From assembly GCF_016545825.1 (NCBI RefSeq), contig NC_052619.1, forward strand, positions 14,647,501 to 14,711,500: 64,000 nucleotides of DNA, in the 5' to 3' direction. Of this stretch, positions 46,158-60,000 are shown one piece after another. The translations under genes and the position numbers were made by a program. This stretch comes from Eucalyptus grandis. Its lineage: Eukaryota; Streptophyta; Magnoliopsida; Myrtales; Myrtaceae. The stretch's first letter is position 1; each line of letters starts with the position of its first letter. The notes under the pieces are model-generated. The model saw only the letters and a program-made list of their open reading frames with translations. It had not been told where the DNA came from and searched no databases.

Positions 46158-49100
46158 TTAGAAGCCCATGATTGAGCCATTAGGCATTCTCTAAATTGTA
46201 CACGTCTCTCCTCATTTTCTACCAATCATATTAACCCACATGTTCCTAGAGACATTGAACCTAGCTTAGTATTGATATCATTTAGTACATCATTATCCAT
46301 TCATTTTTACTTTGCCAAGAAGTAGCTCTCCCTCTCTCTCATTTTTCCACCAATCATCTTTAACCACATTCTTTTTATGACATTGAGTCTAGATTAGCTT
46401 TGAGGTCATACCTTATATCGACAATTTTATCTTTTGTCATTTAATGCCCTTACGACTCATCCTTGTTACTTGGCCAAGAAGGAGCCCTCCCAAGATATCT
46501 TCTTGTAGTGAATCTTATTAAACCATTTGCACTCTAGCAACTTATTGAGGGCCACTCGAAGCATATTGGAACACACAAACCCTCGTATTTGTAGGTCTAA
46601 TGATTTTAAAATAATGATATTTGTTCCTCCTTCTTAATATCTCTTGAGTATTATCTTGGTTGAATAAGTGGGTCTTCAAGTTTCAAAATGAGAATCCCAT
46701 TCCACTAACTTCCAACTACCATACCAACTTTCTTCTTTGATCTTTTGTTTTCGAATCCCATGAGTAAAAGCAAAGGTCCCATACTTGTGTTTCTATCTTA
46801 AATCTTTCACATGTGGACGGGGTGAGTTAATGAGCCATACTACTTTTTACTCTTGGGTTTCATCATTAAAAAAATAAATAAAAGAATTGTTGATTTTCGA
46901 TTTTATTTGTTTTGTTTTAGGGTGACTGAAGCTTTAAGTTATCAAGTCATTTTCAAGGTCAATGAAATCCTAATAACTAAATTAGAATGATCTACTTAGT
47001 ACTCTTGACTTGGTTGTTTGATAATTGACAATTGTAATTTGAACTTGATATTGGGTTCGAGAAAGTTATAATGATTTCATGTTGAATCATTGTGTTCATA
47101 TGATTTGAATAGATGAGTTTCTACATACCGAGGTTGTTATTAATTGACTTCCATGAGATTCGGTAGTATAAAAAGTGAAGATGGAACGATTAAACCAAAA
47201 AGTGATATTATTGTAATTTGGCTAAGTAACCAATTTACTCGTTGATTGTTGTTGATTATTTGGGTTTTCAATGTGCACATTGAGTTGTGGATTGCTCACT
47301 TTATTGATTATTTGGACTATTGATGTGCATGTCGCTGATTTTCTAAGAACTTTATGATTACTTAAGAAATGAAAAGACATAAGTTACTCTTTTTGTATGT
47401 GATGCACGAAAAATAAATAGTGATTGTATTTTGGCAATGATTCACATAAGATAATGTCATGTACGGAATGTTGTCTTTTTAAGCGATTATGCAAAGAATA
47501 ATAAATAAATGTTGTTATATGATTATATATGTAAATCATTATATTGTGTTCCATCACCCATATATTGGTGGGGGATGATGCCCCGGAATTAGAGTGCCAT
47601 GTAGAGTCGAAATGCCTTAAAGTCGAGATGCCTCGTAGAGTCAGAATGCCCCAGGAGTGTTCAAGATGCCTTAGAGTAGAGATGTCCTGTGTGTGGGGAA
47701 TGCCCTAGGGCTGGGATACCTTGGGAGTCGAAATGAGATAAAATCAGATGAAATAATTGATATGATGCATGACCATGTGCATACATGACTATGAATGTAA
47801 TAATTGATGATAATCATGCATCACAATGTATTATGTCATTTACTTGCATTCAAGTGAATAATTTCATGTGATTATTCACTTGATAAATATATGAATGTAT
47901 ACATGATTTCCATCGATATAACATCCTAGATAAATTAGTATATCCATTTTTTCAATTAATTCTCACAATTGATTTGTATGTAGATGGATGTTGAGCTTTA
48001 CATGTACTAAGTTGAGTAGTGAGATGATCTCCTACCTTGGACATAGGGATTTCATTTATTAGGCTTCAGCTCACTCCTTTATTTTTTAGACATGTAAACC
48101 CCCACTACTTTTTGGAGCTCTTATGCATTTTGACTATGTTTATGAAGACATGTTTGTACCCGAATCAATTGTAGTATATACTAACTGTACCTCCATTGTA
48201 TAGGTTGATGTAGGACTTTTTGAATGAATTCCCCATTAGTTTGTCATGCAGTACCTGAACATCAACAATGAGATAATTGGACTGTTGAGGGGTTTCAACG
48301 GCGACGGCCACATGTCGATGACTTTCGTATATGTAGCATTTTTAGTGCAAGAGTATTGTGTTGAAGTTAGGTGACCCTATCTTATAACATCTAGGTCATT
48401 GCTCAATAGAACCTAGCGGCCTTGAATACCAAGCCATCATCATTGCCACCATTGTCATCTCACCAAACCACTATGCCTCATCGTGTCTCCACCGCACCAC
48501 CCCATAACCATGTCTCCACCGCACCACGACAACTTGACCCATCACCTCGTCCACTGCCTCACTAATCACTTCTTCATGAGATGCCATGAGCAAGATTAAC
48601 GTGGCCTTAAAGATCGACCATGTCTATGAGTTGTTAAAGAAGTAAATGAGGTTTACCCATCAAAACCCATGTTTATCTCTACCTGTCATCTCCCTGGGCT
48701 GCCACAAGTTGAAGACCTTTGACGAAGGCAATTTCAAAGCTAGTGAAGAGAAGATTGAAACTCAGCCACTAGTAGTGATAAGGTGGCAGTTTAAGATTAA
48801 CTTAAATTCATGCAGCCACTCCACTTAGTTAAAAATTTCAACTCTACTTAGCCATAATGGTTGACTCATCTCAGCCAAGGTGGTGGAAGTAGGGGAAGTC
48901 GAAGTGTAAAAAAGAGACCATTCCCTCCTTTTCCCTCCCCTCACGACCCTCTTTATTGCACTAGTATCTTCACTGAATTTTCATCCTCATCGAACCCTCA
49001 CAACTTCATTCCCTTCCTTGTCGCTCGACGCCATGACCCGCCACCTGTTCAACCTTCGTCAACGACCTCCTTAACTCAAGCAACCCACACACCATCCCAT

Positions 49101-52100
49101 GGCCTCATCGGCTAGTCATCAAAAGGAGCGTTTGGGAAGACTTTTGGGGAAAGTCCTTGAGAAAATGTAAATGCCTTTGAGCTAAAGGAGTTTTTAGAAA
49201 TGCAAATTGTGTTTAGCAAATCGTATTTGTGAAAGTCCATTGTGAAGTATTTTGAGCAAATTAGTGTTTGGACAAGTTAACTTTGCAAAAGACCTTTGTC
49301 GTTAAAAAAAAGGAAAAAATGAGAATTGGCTGGTACGCGGCGAGGGGCAAGCGGTCCGGCTTGGGCAAGCATCCGGCAAGGGTTGCCGTGCGGAGGACGC
49401 GACGACGAGGGTCACCGCAACCAGATCGAGTGGTTCGAATTGTCGCGACCAGATCGCGCAATCCCAATCGCTCAATTTGGGTCGCCGGAGGTCGCACGGC
49501 CCGGACCGGGTCGCGGCGACCTTCGACGACCCACATCCCTCGATTTTGGTCGCCGGAGGTCACTGCGACCCACATCCGGGCCGTGCGACCTCCGGTGACC
49601 CGGATCTACGCGTGATTTGGGTCGTCGAGGTCGCCGCGACCCAGATTTGGGCCACGCGACCTCCGACAACCCAGATCTGCCAAGGAACGCAGCGTCGCCG
49701 AGGTTGCAGCGGTCACGGTGACGCGACTTGCAGGGGGTCACCGAGGTCACGTGACTAGCTACTGACGGTCGCCGTGATACACCGGCCTCATGCCGACCTC
49801 TGTCCAGCTCGTCGCCAACCCCTCGCAGCTCCGCGCAACTTCGCCGACCAATCTCAACGAAGAAGAAGGTGAATAGTCACATGAGGACAAAACCAGAAAA
49901 ACGAAATGTTAGTGAGGACATTTGTGGAAGAAATTTTTTTGCCTTATTCTCCTTTCAGCCTTCCGAGAAGGCCGAATGCCCAAGGCAGCTCCCAACCTAC
50001 CTTGGGAAGGCTTGCCTTTGGCAAAGGCAAGTAAAAAAAAATTTGCCAAACACTAAATATTTGGCCCAAAAGCCTTTAGGGGGCTAAAGATCCTTGGCAA
50101 AGTGGTTGCCAAATGCAGCCAAATTACGCCAAGCATTCCGAAAGCTCAAGGCAAGTGGATTACTACCCATTTATGCTACGTAGGTTAATTTCCGTACGTC
50201 AAAATTGATTTCCTCGAGTTTTAGTCGCCTCAATCAAATTCGTGCTTGATTATGTTCATCAACGGCCGGGATACTTGCGTTGCAAGTAAATTGCCTTCCT
50301 TTTTATGCTATGTAGGTTGATTGCTGCATGTTGAGGTCGAATTTCTCAAATTGTAGTCGTCTCGAATAATTTTGTGCCTAGTCGTGTTAGTCGTGATTTT
50401 GAAAAACATATAGCTAAAATTATGGTTCATTAAGTTTACTGATGCATTGTTGAAATGCTGGATGCTGATATTTGCACTAATTTGAGTTTAAATGGCACAA
50501 GTCGTAGACGAATCCAAGGTTATGGTTCTTTTTGGGTCGATTTACTATAAATAGTGATTTTGCCAATTTTATGCTGGTTTTGGTGATATGAATTTGATGA
50601 GACTTTCTTCACTAAGTTGCTCATTATACCTTCTTTTATGACATACTTTAATTTCAAAAAAAAATTTAGACTTCATACGTTCAAAATATATTTGGAAAAC
50701 CATACGAGTTCAAATATGTTTTCATAGACAATTTTTGGACCTTTACTCAGTTTCTATTTTTTACAGATTTTTGACAAAAGATTAGGACTAGTTCCTCCAT
50801 AAAATTTTAGATCACATCTTAAATTATATCGTGAAATTTTTCCATGATTTTTGGAACTCAATTAGGTGTTCGAAATGCTAGTTTTTGTATCTATTTTATT
50901 ATGGAAATCTACCCTATTTTGACTTTGATTTATGTAAAATTATTGAGACTGTACAAGCTGAACCAAGTCTTGAGTTCTTCATGAAAAACATTCCCCAGAG
51001 TCTATCTATATTGTATTAAAGTTTCATAATTTTTGGAACTTATTTGGTAATCTCTAGTGATTTCTACATACGAGCGAACTGCCCCTTTTATTGTTGATTT
51101 TGGATTTTGAATAAACTCCTTTTTATAACGCGTCTTTTGATTTGGTACTACCAACTAACTGTTTTGTGTCACTTCTCTAGCTTATCAATAATAGTTGATG
51201 GTGGACACTGAACTATTCTTGTACATTAACTCAGTGGATGACATTTTTAAATTGAATTATTGAATTACTACACCATGGTAGGAGTATATAATTTTACAAA
51301 TGCTGTCAATATTTTAGGACAACGATGCCTCAAGTGGTAATAGGGATGCCTAGAAGGGTAACTTGATTCCTCTGGAAGCCTAAGGGGTGTAACATAGTTC
51401 CCCCAGATGTCCTCACAATGCTAGATGGGTGTGAGATGCCCTGTGGGTAACAACATTCCCATGAAGATAATGGCAGTCAATTCACAGTAAAAATAATCAA
51501 CTGCATCCCTAAGTTTGATTTAAGCTTTATTGAGTTATTGTTTTAAAGAGAATGTTTTCCATTTGCTATCCGGATTTTGAGAAAGGTTCTCACATAAGTT
51601 GATATCACATAAGTTGATATCATAATAATATTCTGTCTTTTATATTTAAACTTTCTCATATATACTATTATTGACTTATATGGTATAGACAAGTTAGTAG
51701 TTTGCTTGCTGAGCTTTGTGCTCACTTGTGGTTGATTATTATTTCTCATATTAGCAACATTTTGGGAAGACCAAACCAAGATTTTAGATGTACTGTAGGT
51801 GAGAGACAAACATAGTACATACGTAGTATCCAAGTCAGGATGATGTAACTACTAGAGCTTTTGGGTGTAGTGTAGAATAGTGGTATCTTTAGCAGCTTGT
51901 CCCTTAGTGTACCCCGAACCTGTCGTCTGAAATATATATTTGTAGAAATGAAATTCTGCGTATATTCCTTTGAATTTTTATATGTCAGAGGTGTTCTTTA
52001 ATTGTACACGCTTCTACATGCTTAAAAAGAAGTAAAAAGACTTTAGTAAATGCATTAATGTGACATATTCAGGGCAACACATAACTCTTCTCAGGAATTT

Positions 52101-52287
52101 TGTATTTTGTGTTTTGCTTGGATATATAATAGTGTTAAAAAAAAAAGATGCATATGTATTTTGTTAAACTCGCGTGATCATTTGATATATGATATTGTGA
52201 ACACTTTAATGTGCTTCCGCGTGCTCATAATGAATATTTGAATAAAAAACCATATGTGTCGTGTGATGTTGTGGAACATCACACATG
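45747..52287. mobile_element. About 6.5 kb of repeat-derived insertion, class unresolved
   Basis: Absent from copy A, where the flanks are contiguous near 8085. The ends read TGATGTCTGG on the left and, in the downstream tandem units, ...ATTACATCA on the right, so TG...CA-type ends are possible. The flanking CATTAT is compatible with a target duplication, but its length is unclear. Inside are LTR-like stretches with repeated GATGCC words (47570-47730 and 51320-51440), a (GT)n tract near 46130-46154, and low-complexity ORFs. No gag, pol or transposase domain is readable. A degenerate or non-autonomous LTR element with further insertions is the best guess. Confidence 0.4.
49130..50160. mobile_element. 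GC-rich element nested in the unresolved insertion
   Basis: A TTTG-rich left part (GCGTTTGGGAAGACTTTT) and a right part with inverted-sounding words (TTTGCCAAACACTAAATA, TTGCCAAATGCAGCC) flank a very GC-rich core (49330-49860) full of GTCGC/GCGAC words. It resembles the 18886-19365 block in the kinesin relic. Both strands are open for long stretches because of base composition. I could not fix termini or a target duplication. Confidence 0.4.
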
Positions 52288-53245
52288 ATCTTAGAACTAT
52301 TTAAAAGACACAAATTCCATAGAAACACCTTACTTAATTATTGAATCTCATTACTAGTTTTGTACTATTTAATGAGAAATCACACAAAAATATTATATTT
52401 ATAAAGTCAAACTATGTTAAAATCGATCATATATATATGACTCTCCACATTCACATCATTGGCCGGCTAACCCTTCTCAGGAATTAAGTAGTTTGCGTTT
52501 TGCTTGGACATTTTATTATAATATTATTATAAATATAAAGAAGATGCATATATATTTTATTAAGCTTGTGTGATTGTTTGACATAGGATATTGTGAATGT
52601 TTTAATGTGCTCCCGCATGCTCATAATAAATATTTGAGTAAAAAATAAAAGGTATCATGCTTTACGTTTTAGAACATTACATATTATTACATCACTCATT
52701 ATCCTAGAATTATTTAAATGACACAAATTCTATAGATTCACCTTACTTAACTATTGTATCCCATTACTAGTTTTGGAAAACATAAAGTCAAACTATATTA
52801 AAATAAATCATATATACAAATGACTCTCCACATACACATCATAGCCGGCTAACCCTTCTCAGGAGTTTAGTATTTTGTGTTTTCCTTGGACATTATAGTA
52901 TAATATTATTATAAATATAAAGAAGACGCATATGTATTTTATTAAGCTTGTGTGATTGTTTGACATATTGGGAATGTTTTAATGTGCTCCCACATGTTCA
53001 TAATATATATTTGAGTGAAAAAAAAATAAAAGGTAACACGCTTGACATACTAGAACATTACATATTATTAAATCACTCATTATCGTAGATTTATTTAAAT
53101 GACACGAATTCTATAGGTTCACCTTACTTAACTATTGCATCCCATTACTAGTCTTGGAAAACAGGCAAATATTATATATATAAAATCAAACTATATTAAA
53201 ATCAATCATATATATAAATGACTCTCGACAGCATGTCACATCACT
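52085..53245 (+). repeat. Three tandem units of about 380-400 bp upstream of fumarase copy B
   Basis: Units begin near 52085, 52464 and 52846 with CTTCTCAGGA and end with AGCCGGCTAA (GGCCGGCTAA in the first). Each has two halves: a left half (TTTTGCTTGGACAT... to the ...ACATCACTCA-like end) not present in copy A, and a right half (TTATTTAAATGACACAAATTCTA on) matching copy A 8090-8260. The unit therefore spans the boundary between the inserted repeat DNA and the original flank. Confidence 0.85.
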
Positions 53246-53961
53246 AGCCGGCTAAATAAAATCAATATATTTTTGCTGAGCATAATACGGGATTGAGTTT
53301 TATGCGTGCATAATTTGGTTTCCTGCAAAAGATGGAGTGCTTTTCTCTATGTATGGAAGACGAAAGTCTTATTGAAAGTCCTGTACGTAAGTCCCGTACA
53401 AAAGTACGAGTATTGTACTAACATGATTCATTCCATGTAAGAATTATCACTAACTTTTGCTGTACTACAAATAAATGATTGAATGTATATTCTAGTTTGG
53501 AGAATTAGATAAAAAGATCAATATTTAAAATAAAAAAGAAGTGATTTTCCTTGGAAATCTAATTACACCTAAACATTTTTCTCTCTGCTGCCGTCCCTTC
53601 CCTTCCCTCGCGCTCTCCTCTGGTTCGCCTCACGTCTCCTTCCTCATCGTTTTCACATCTTCCGGGAAAAAGCATTGACTTCCTCTGCCTTACCTCAGCA
53701 CTCTCCTCTGACTCGCCTCCCTTCTTCTTCTCCCCGCATCTCCATCCGCATCGTTTTCACATATTCCGGGAAAAAGCTCTGACTTCCTCGGGCCCACGTC
53801 AAGTTCGACCAGTCTGTCTCTGTCTCTCTCTGTCTCTCTCCCTCCCCGTCATCGTGATGAAGAAGCCTTTGAGGGCTCAGAGTTGTCCCAGGAATTTGGG
53901 CACCTGAACTTCTCTATAAATTCACATGAATGAACACTTGAACCGTAAATGAACACTTAAA

Positions 53962-54002
<41 letters not shown>

Positions 54003-54012
54003 TTGCGGTCAT
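53246..54012 (+). other. Proximal upstream region and leader of fumarase copy B
   Basis: It follows copy A 8265-9130 but is rearranged near the gene. A pyrimidine-rich leader segment is present twice (53613-53690 and 53701-53789), each containing CATCGTTTTCACAT and TCCGGGAAAAAGC. C-rich sequence and a (CT)n tract run at 53962-53996. The part of exon 1 coding the presequence in copy A is missing. Confidence 0.6.
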
Positions 54013-57000
54013 ATGGGTATCTCAAGCGTATCGGGCGCCAACGGTGCTTGGGGTTCGACTGGTTTCCGGGAGGAAAGAGACACTTTTGGACCCATCCTCG
54101 TTCCCGCGAACAAGTTCGTCCCTTACCCTTTTGTCTTTGCTAGTTCTCATCACCTCTCGACCATACTGTGAAAGTGTCTTTCGGCCATTGTCCGAAGCGC
54201 GTATTTTTGCCCGCGCAACCGAGAATCGATGAAGCGCGGGGCATTCGTCTGGCTGCTTTAAACGTTTCGAAGTTGATGGTTCGTTTTTCGTGTGTAGATT
54301 GTGGGGAGCGCAGACGCAGAGGTCGCTGCAGAATTTCGACATCGGAGGCGAGCGGGAGCGGATGCCCGAGCCGATTATTCGAGCTTTCGGGGTCCTGAAG
54401 AAGTGTGCTGCCAAGGTCGTGTTCTTCGACTGATCCCTTTTTGGCATTTCTGGTGAATTCGTTTCGGGATTACTTTGTATGGCTGAGTTATGCCTGAGGG
54501 TCTATCATATGGGTACCTAATATTTTCTCGCGCAAAAGGACTTGTCATTTTTAGGCCCTTTCTCGTTTTATACTGATAATGTTGTGCCGTTCCGACGCTA
54601 GTGAACCCACTAGTTACACTTTAGCTTACCACTCTTTGCTCTACCCTTTTGTAGGTTTCGTTTGTTTCATGAAAATAATTTTCAAAAAAATGTTCTTCGA
54701 ATTTTCTAGCATTCGGTTCACAATAAAGGAATTATCTGGAAAAATATTTTCCATGAAAGGAAAAAAAGTATTCTAAAATAGAGAAAATATTTTCTACTTT
54801 TGAAAAATGAAAAACATTTTCCTCACTTACTTTTTCTTATCTCACACTTCTACAAGCCCCCACTTCTTTCTTTTTTTTAAAAAAATTTATTATTAAAAAA
54901 TTCGAATTATTTTTTATTTTTCATTTCTTTTTTTTTTTTTTTTTTTTTTTTTCCTCATCTTCTTTCTCAGCCAACAACTGGGGACTAGCCATAGGTGAAT
55001 CTTGAGCTCGCCCACCTCTAGCAAGCTTAGGCTTGCCACTCACCGGATTAGCGAGCAAAAGCATTGAGCTTAAGGCTCGAGGCCGTGGCTCTCGCTCACC
55101 GAACGACAAGCCTAAGCTCGCTAGAGGTGGGCAAGCCCCATGCTCATTAGCGTGCTTGAGGTTCGCTTGTGACTGTTGCTGTGGCCAACATTTTTTAAAT
55201 AAAATAATTAAAAATCGATTTTTTTTAAATTAAAAATAACGAAAAATGATGATGATGATGATGATGACAACGCCGATGATGATGAGGACGATGACGACGA
55301 CGACAATGATAATGATGATGATGATGATGAGTGTATGGAGGAAAAAGTGTCTCTTATCAAACAACAGAAAATATTTTTCAATTCATTTTCATATTTCACC
55401 CAAATATTGAAAAATAATTATATTTTTCTGAAAAATACCTTCCTAGAAAATATTTTTCAGAAACATCATATTTTTCGCAAAACGCACAAAGCCATAATAA
55501 CAAAAAAGGAAATGGCATTCTCATATCTAATAATTAATGTCTTGAACTTTGAAGCTGTATAATCTGGGAAAATCAGTTGAAACTTTTATGAAGCAGGATG
55601 TGTTATTCACATTCCATACGTCTATTTAATTGTCATCACCATCGTATGTCATATTTACTTCAAAAACACGTTGTAGAAGGTAATTGATTGTGTCAAGGCT
55701 ATAATTCTCAGGTTAACATGGAATACGGTCTCGATCCTTCCATAGGAGGAGCCATAATGCAAGCAGCTGAAGAAGTAGCTGAGGGAAAATTAAATGATCA
55801 TTTTCCCCTTGTCATATGGCAGACTGGCAGTGGCACTCAAAGTAACATGAATGCCAATGAGGTGAGTGCAATTATATGTATACAACAAGGCTTCTAAGGC
55901 CTTGTGCTTTTCACTACAATATGCTAATGCCTATGCGGATTGCCACTGAAACATTGTTGCCATGTTTCTCGTTTGGGTTGCTCATATTTTTATCTGGCAT
56001 CCTTCATGCTACTGGGAAGTCCTATTTTGTACGAGAGAATCATGTCTCGCGACAATCCTTACGAACTTCGAAGTGAGGGATTTGGAGTTTTCTTTTTTCT
56101 GGAAGGGGAATAAGGGCAGTTTGATTTGTTATTTCATGTGAATGTCGAAGCAGGATGATGGTAATCGCTAGATGATTTCTTTTCCTAATGATTTATGTTT
56201 TTCAATTCATGGGCTATTGTAGGTGATTGCAAACAGAGCAGCTGAAATCCTTGGCCGTAAGCGTGGAGAAAAGTCTGTGCACCCAAATGATCATGTGAAC
56301 CGATCTCAATCTTCTAACGACACTTTCCCAACTGTAAGCCTTGTTTTCTTCATCACCTGGAATACCTCTGTCACTTGATGCAAAGTGTCATCCTTGACCG
56401 TTTTCTCCCACTTCTTTTAAGCCTAAAAGGGATCGGATCCGGCGCATGTATTGATGTGAACTCTATATCGTCTATAAGAGAATAAAGAACTAGAAAGTTT
56501 GTTCTTAAACAAATGCGTTATGGTATTTCTCATATTGTAGGTGATGCATATTGCGGCTGTAATGGAAATAAATTCAAGACTATTGCCAAGTCTGGGGAAC
56601 TTGCATTCTTCTCTTCAGTCGAAGGTTTGATAATTGTTAAGACCTAAAACAATTCTTTATTCTATATCAAAGGTTGGATAATTGTTGAAGTGCTCCCTTA
56701 GCAATGCTCTGTGTTTGCATCATTTGATATTTTTGCTTCCAAGGATAAGGAAATACTCTAGGTTAATGCAGCTTTCTTTCTTTCAGCACGAATGTTTCAC
56801 CATTCGAGATTATTTTGGCCCTTTTGTACATGACACCTTCAATCTTCAAGTAAACTTTATTGTTCTTCTTTTAAACTATATACCTTTATTTTGTCTCTTT
56901 TAGATTGTCGATGCCAATTCTTTTAAAGAATTTCCAAGTTATGCTCATGCATAAGACTGTGCGGAGGAAAGATCCCTATCCACTACACATTGTGAAAAAT

Positions 57001-60000
57001 CCTAGTTTTTGTGGATGTTTTTTGCTTCCCATATTCATTAGCCTAAGCAACATGTGATAAGCTTCACAAGTACAGTGTTTGGGCTCATATATATGTAGTG
57101 CTTATTTGTGTGCAATGACACTGAGCTTTCTTTAGGTCATGTTGTTTCTTCCTTCAATGGAGTTTCTAATTAATGTGACTATGCTGAAAGATTCTGCACA
57201 CACTCACCCACTGCACTTTTGTTTGTTCACCATGCACATTTGTGCATGTGCGTTGGCTATTTGTGTGTTTCTCTTATAGTTCTTGCGCCCGTTTTCTCCA
57301 GAGACTTCATTATCTTAAAGATGGTGCTAGTGCATGATGTTGTAACACGCAATGCTTACCTCTATTACAATCAATTAGATCATTTTCCTTCTTTTGCCTT
57401 AACAGTCCATCGAATTTAAGGATATTGTCAAGATTGGACGAACTCACACTCAGGATGCAACTCCTTTGACAGTGGGGCAAGAGTTTAGTGGCTATTGTAC
57501 CCAAGTAAGCTTCCTTTCTGCTGTAGTCTAGTGGTAGCACAAATTTAAGTCTGCACTTCAGGAAGCACCGATATTAAGTTCCAAATCCCGCATGCTTAGT
57601 TGTAGTCTGTTATGTATGTACTTGGATGCCCGCTTGATTATTAGCCAGTGGCTCCGAGAGCCTCTATATCTATTGGCAACCGAAAAATGGAAAATTTAAT
57701 TGTTCATATTTCTGGTTGTACAAAAGCATGATAGTTTATGTGACAACATAGAGCATGCAATTCATCCAGAATGTTCCTATTGCAGGTTAAGTATGGAATT
57801 GACCGTGTCAACTGCACTCTACCTCGTATGTACCAGGTTCGTAGGAAATACATATGTTCTTGTTCTCAATGTTCCTTATTTTCAGAGTTCTGACAGTTGA
57901 GGTTTGAGCAGCTTGCACAAGGTGGTACTGCTGTAGGTACTGGTCTGAATACAAAGAAAGGGTAGGTTTATCCTAACATAATTTCTTCAATCTCACCTCA
58001 ATGTGTGCCACCCATGATATAATGGTCATGGCTCTGCTTTACATTTCTGGTTCTCATCAAATCTTATCTGTTAGCATTTGGGTGATTCAATTATAACTTT
58101 AGCAACTTGGGCTGACTGCCTGAAATGAGGAAGCATGATATGGCCAATCGTAGATAGGTTGTTTGAGGCTGTTTTTCTCTAGATATGTTTCAAAAGTTTA
58201 CTTTAGTGATTCTTAGACAATAGTGACAGTTGGGGGCTTTTCTTCGACGCATCACCAATTGAAGATACTCTTGTGCAGGTTTGATGTAAAGTTAGCCGCA
58301 GCAGTAGCTAAGGAAACTAGTTTACCTTTCGTCACTGCAGAAAACAAGTTCGAAGCCCTGGTAATGCTTTTGCTATCCATGCCTTGTTCCTTACACTTTT
58401 TTTTCTCTCTTGTTCTCTCTTCCGTGTTGTAGGGAGATAACTAAGTGACCATGTGTAATCTTTTTCAATCATATAAGAAAAAGAAATTTATATCCTCCTC
58501 TATGTGCTGACCAGGCTGCACATGATGCTTTTGTGGAGACAAGTGGTGCCCTTAACACTGTAGCTACTTCTCTCATGAAGATTGCTAATGACATTCGTTT
58601 TTTGGGAAGGTCAGTCACCACCAGAGCAAGAGTTATTACCTTCTATCATTGTCATTCCTTTTCCGTTGTATTTTGTTCACATGTTTTGTGCTTAACACAG
58701 TGGTCCCCGTTGTGGCCTTGGCGAACTTATTCTTCCGGAAAATGAGCCTGGCAGCAGTATTATGCCGGTAAAGACGATATCGTAACTACTATTGCAAGTA
58801 CTAATTGAAGCAACCAGTAGCTTGGGTCTTAGAACCTTAAGTTGACAAAGCTACTCCATATCACTTCACTGAACCTATTCTATTGCAGGGGAAAGTCAAC
58901 CCTACCCAATGTGAGGCTCTTACCATGGTCTGTGCACGGGTAAGAATTTTACCTTCAATTTCAGTCTCTCTCAAGCCAATTTGAGAGTAGTTAATATACT
59001 AGAGTCCAATTTTATTATCTCTTAAGTTACGGAGTCGAGGAGTGTCCTCTGGTCACTCCATTTAGTCGATGAGCATCTCTAAATTGAAAAATAATCAGAA
59101 CATATTATCTTTTGCAGGTTATGGGAAATAATGTAGCCATTACAGTGGGCGGATCAAATGGCCATTTTGAGCTGAATGTTTTCAAGCCAATGATTGCTAG
59201 CGGCCTCTTACAAGTGCGCTCCTCGTCTTGCATTTTGTCATTGTTTAAAGTGTATATCCTTGATTTATGAGCCAAATAATGGAGCAGCAATGCTGCTCTT
59301 AGCTACTTGATCACTATAGGTAGAAGTGGTAGCGGGCCTTGAAATTTTTCAAAATATGTGAAGCATTTGGTTTGATCATGTTTGGAAGTTCAGGAAATTA
59401 TTGTTACGTGAGGATAAATAAGCAAAAAAATGTTTCGGTGTACAAACGAATATAAACTAGTATTCAATGATTACACTTAAATGAAAACAAGACAGATCAT
59501 TTTCTTAACAACATAGCACAAGAACCTTTTACATGCATCTTTAGCTTCAATAAGTTTGTTATTTATTGATGCTCAACCTTTCGTTGACGTTGTGGTCTAT
59601 GGTTAATATTTGCTACATCACCCCATTGACTCATCTTGCGTTTTTGCTCTTCCTTTTACCTACAGTCGCTAAGACTATTGGGGGATGCCTGTTCTTCCTT
59701 TGACAAGAATTGCATCCAAGGAATTCAAGCTAATAGGGAAAGAATTTCAAAGTTACTGCAGGAGGTCAGCTGAGCTACTTTTTATAGTATATGGGTATAA
59801 TTTCTGGCTCATTGGAATCTAAAGCTGATTATTTGTCCTTTGTGGGCCTTGCAGTCGTTAATGCTCGTCACATCCTTGAACCCCGTAAGTGTCCAACCTC
59901 CTGCCGTATTTTAATCATAACTTTCAGTATATCTATTCTCCACTTTCTCTTTTTTCATATTAAAGAAAGCAGTTTTTGAAAGCAAACGATTCTGGTCTTT

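Noticed and set aside
49261..49758. Five overlapping ORFs of 90-115 residues on both strands
   Set aside because: Caused by GTCGC/GCGAC-rich composition in a transposon-like block.
55208..55399. Poly-Ser ORF on the minus strand
   Set aside because: Translation of a GAT/GAC microsatellite inside an intronic insertion.
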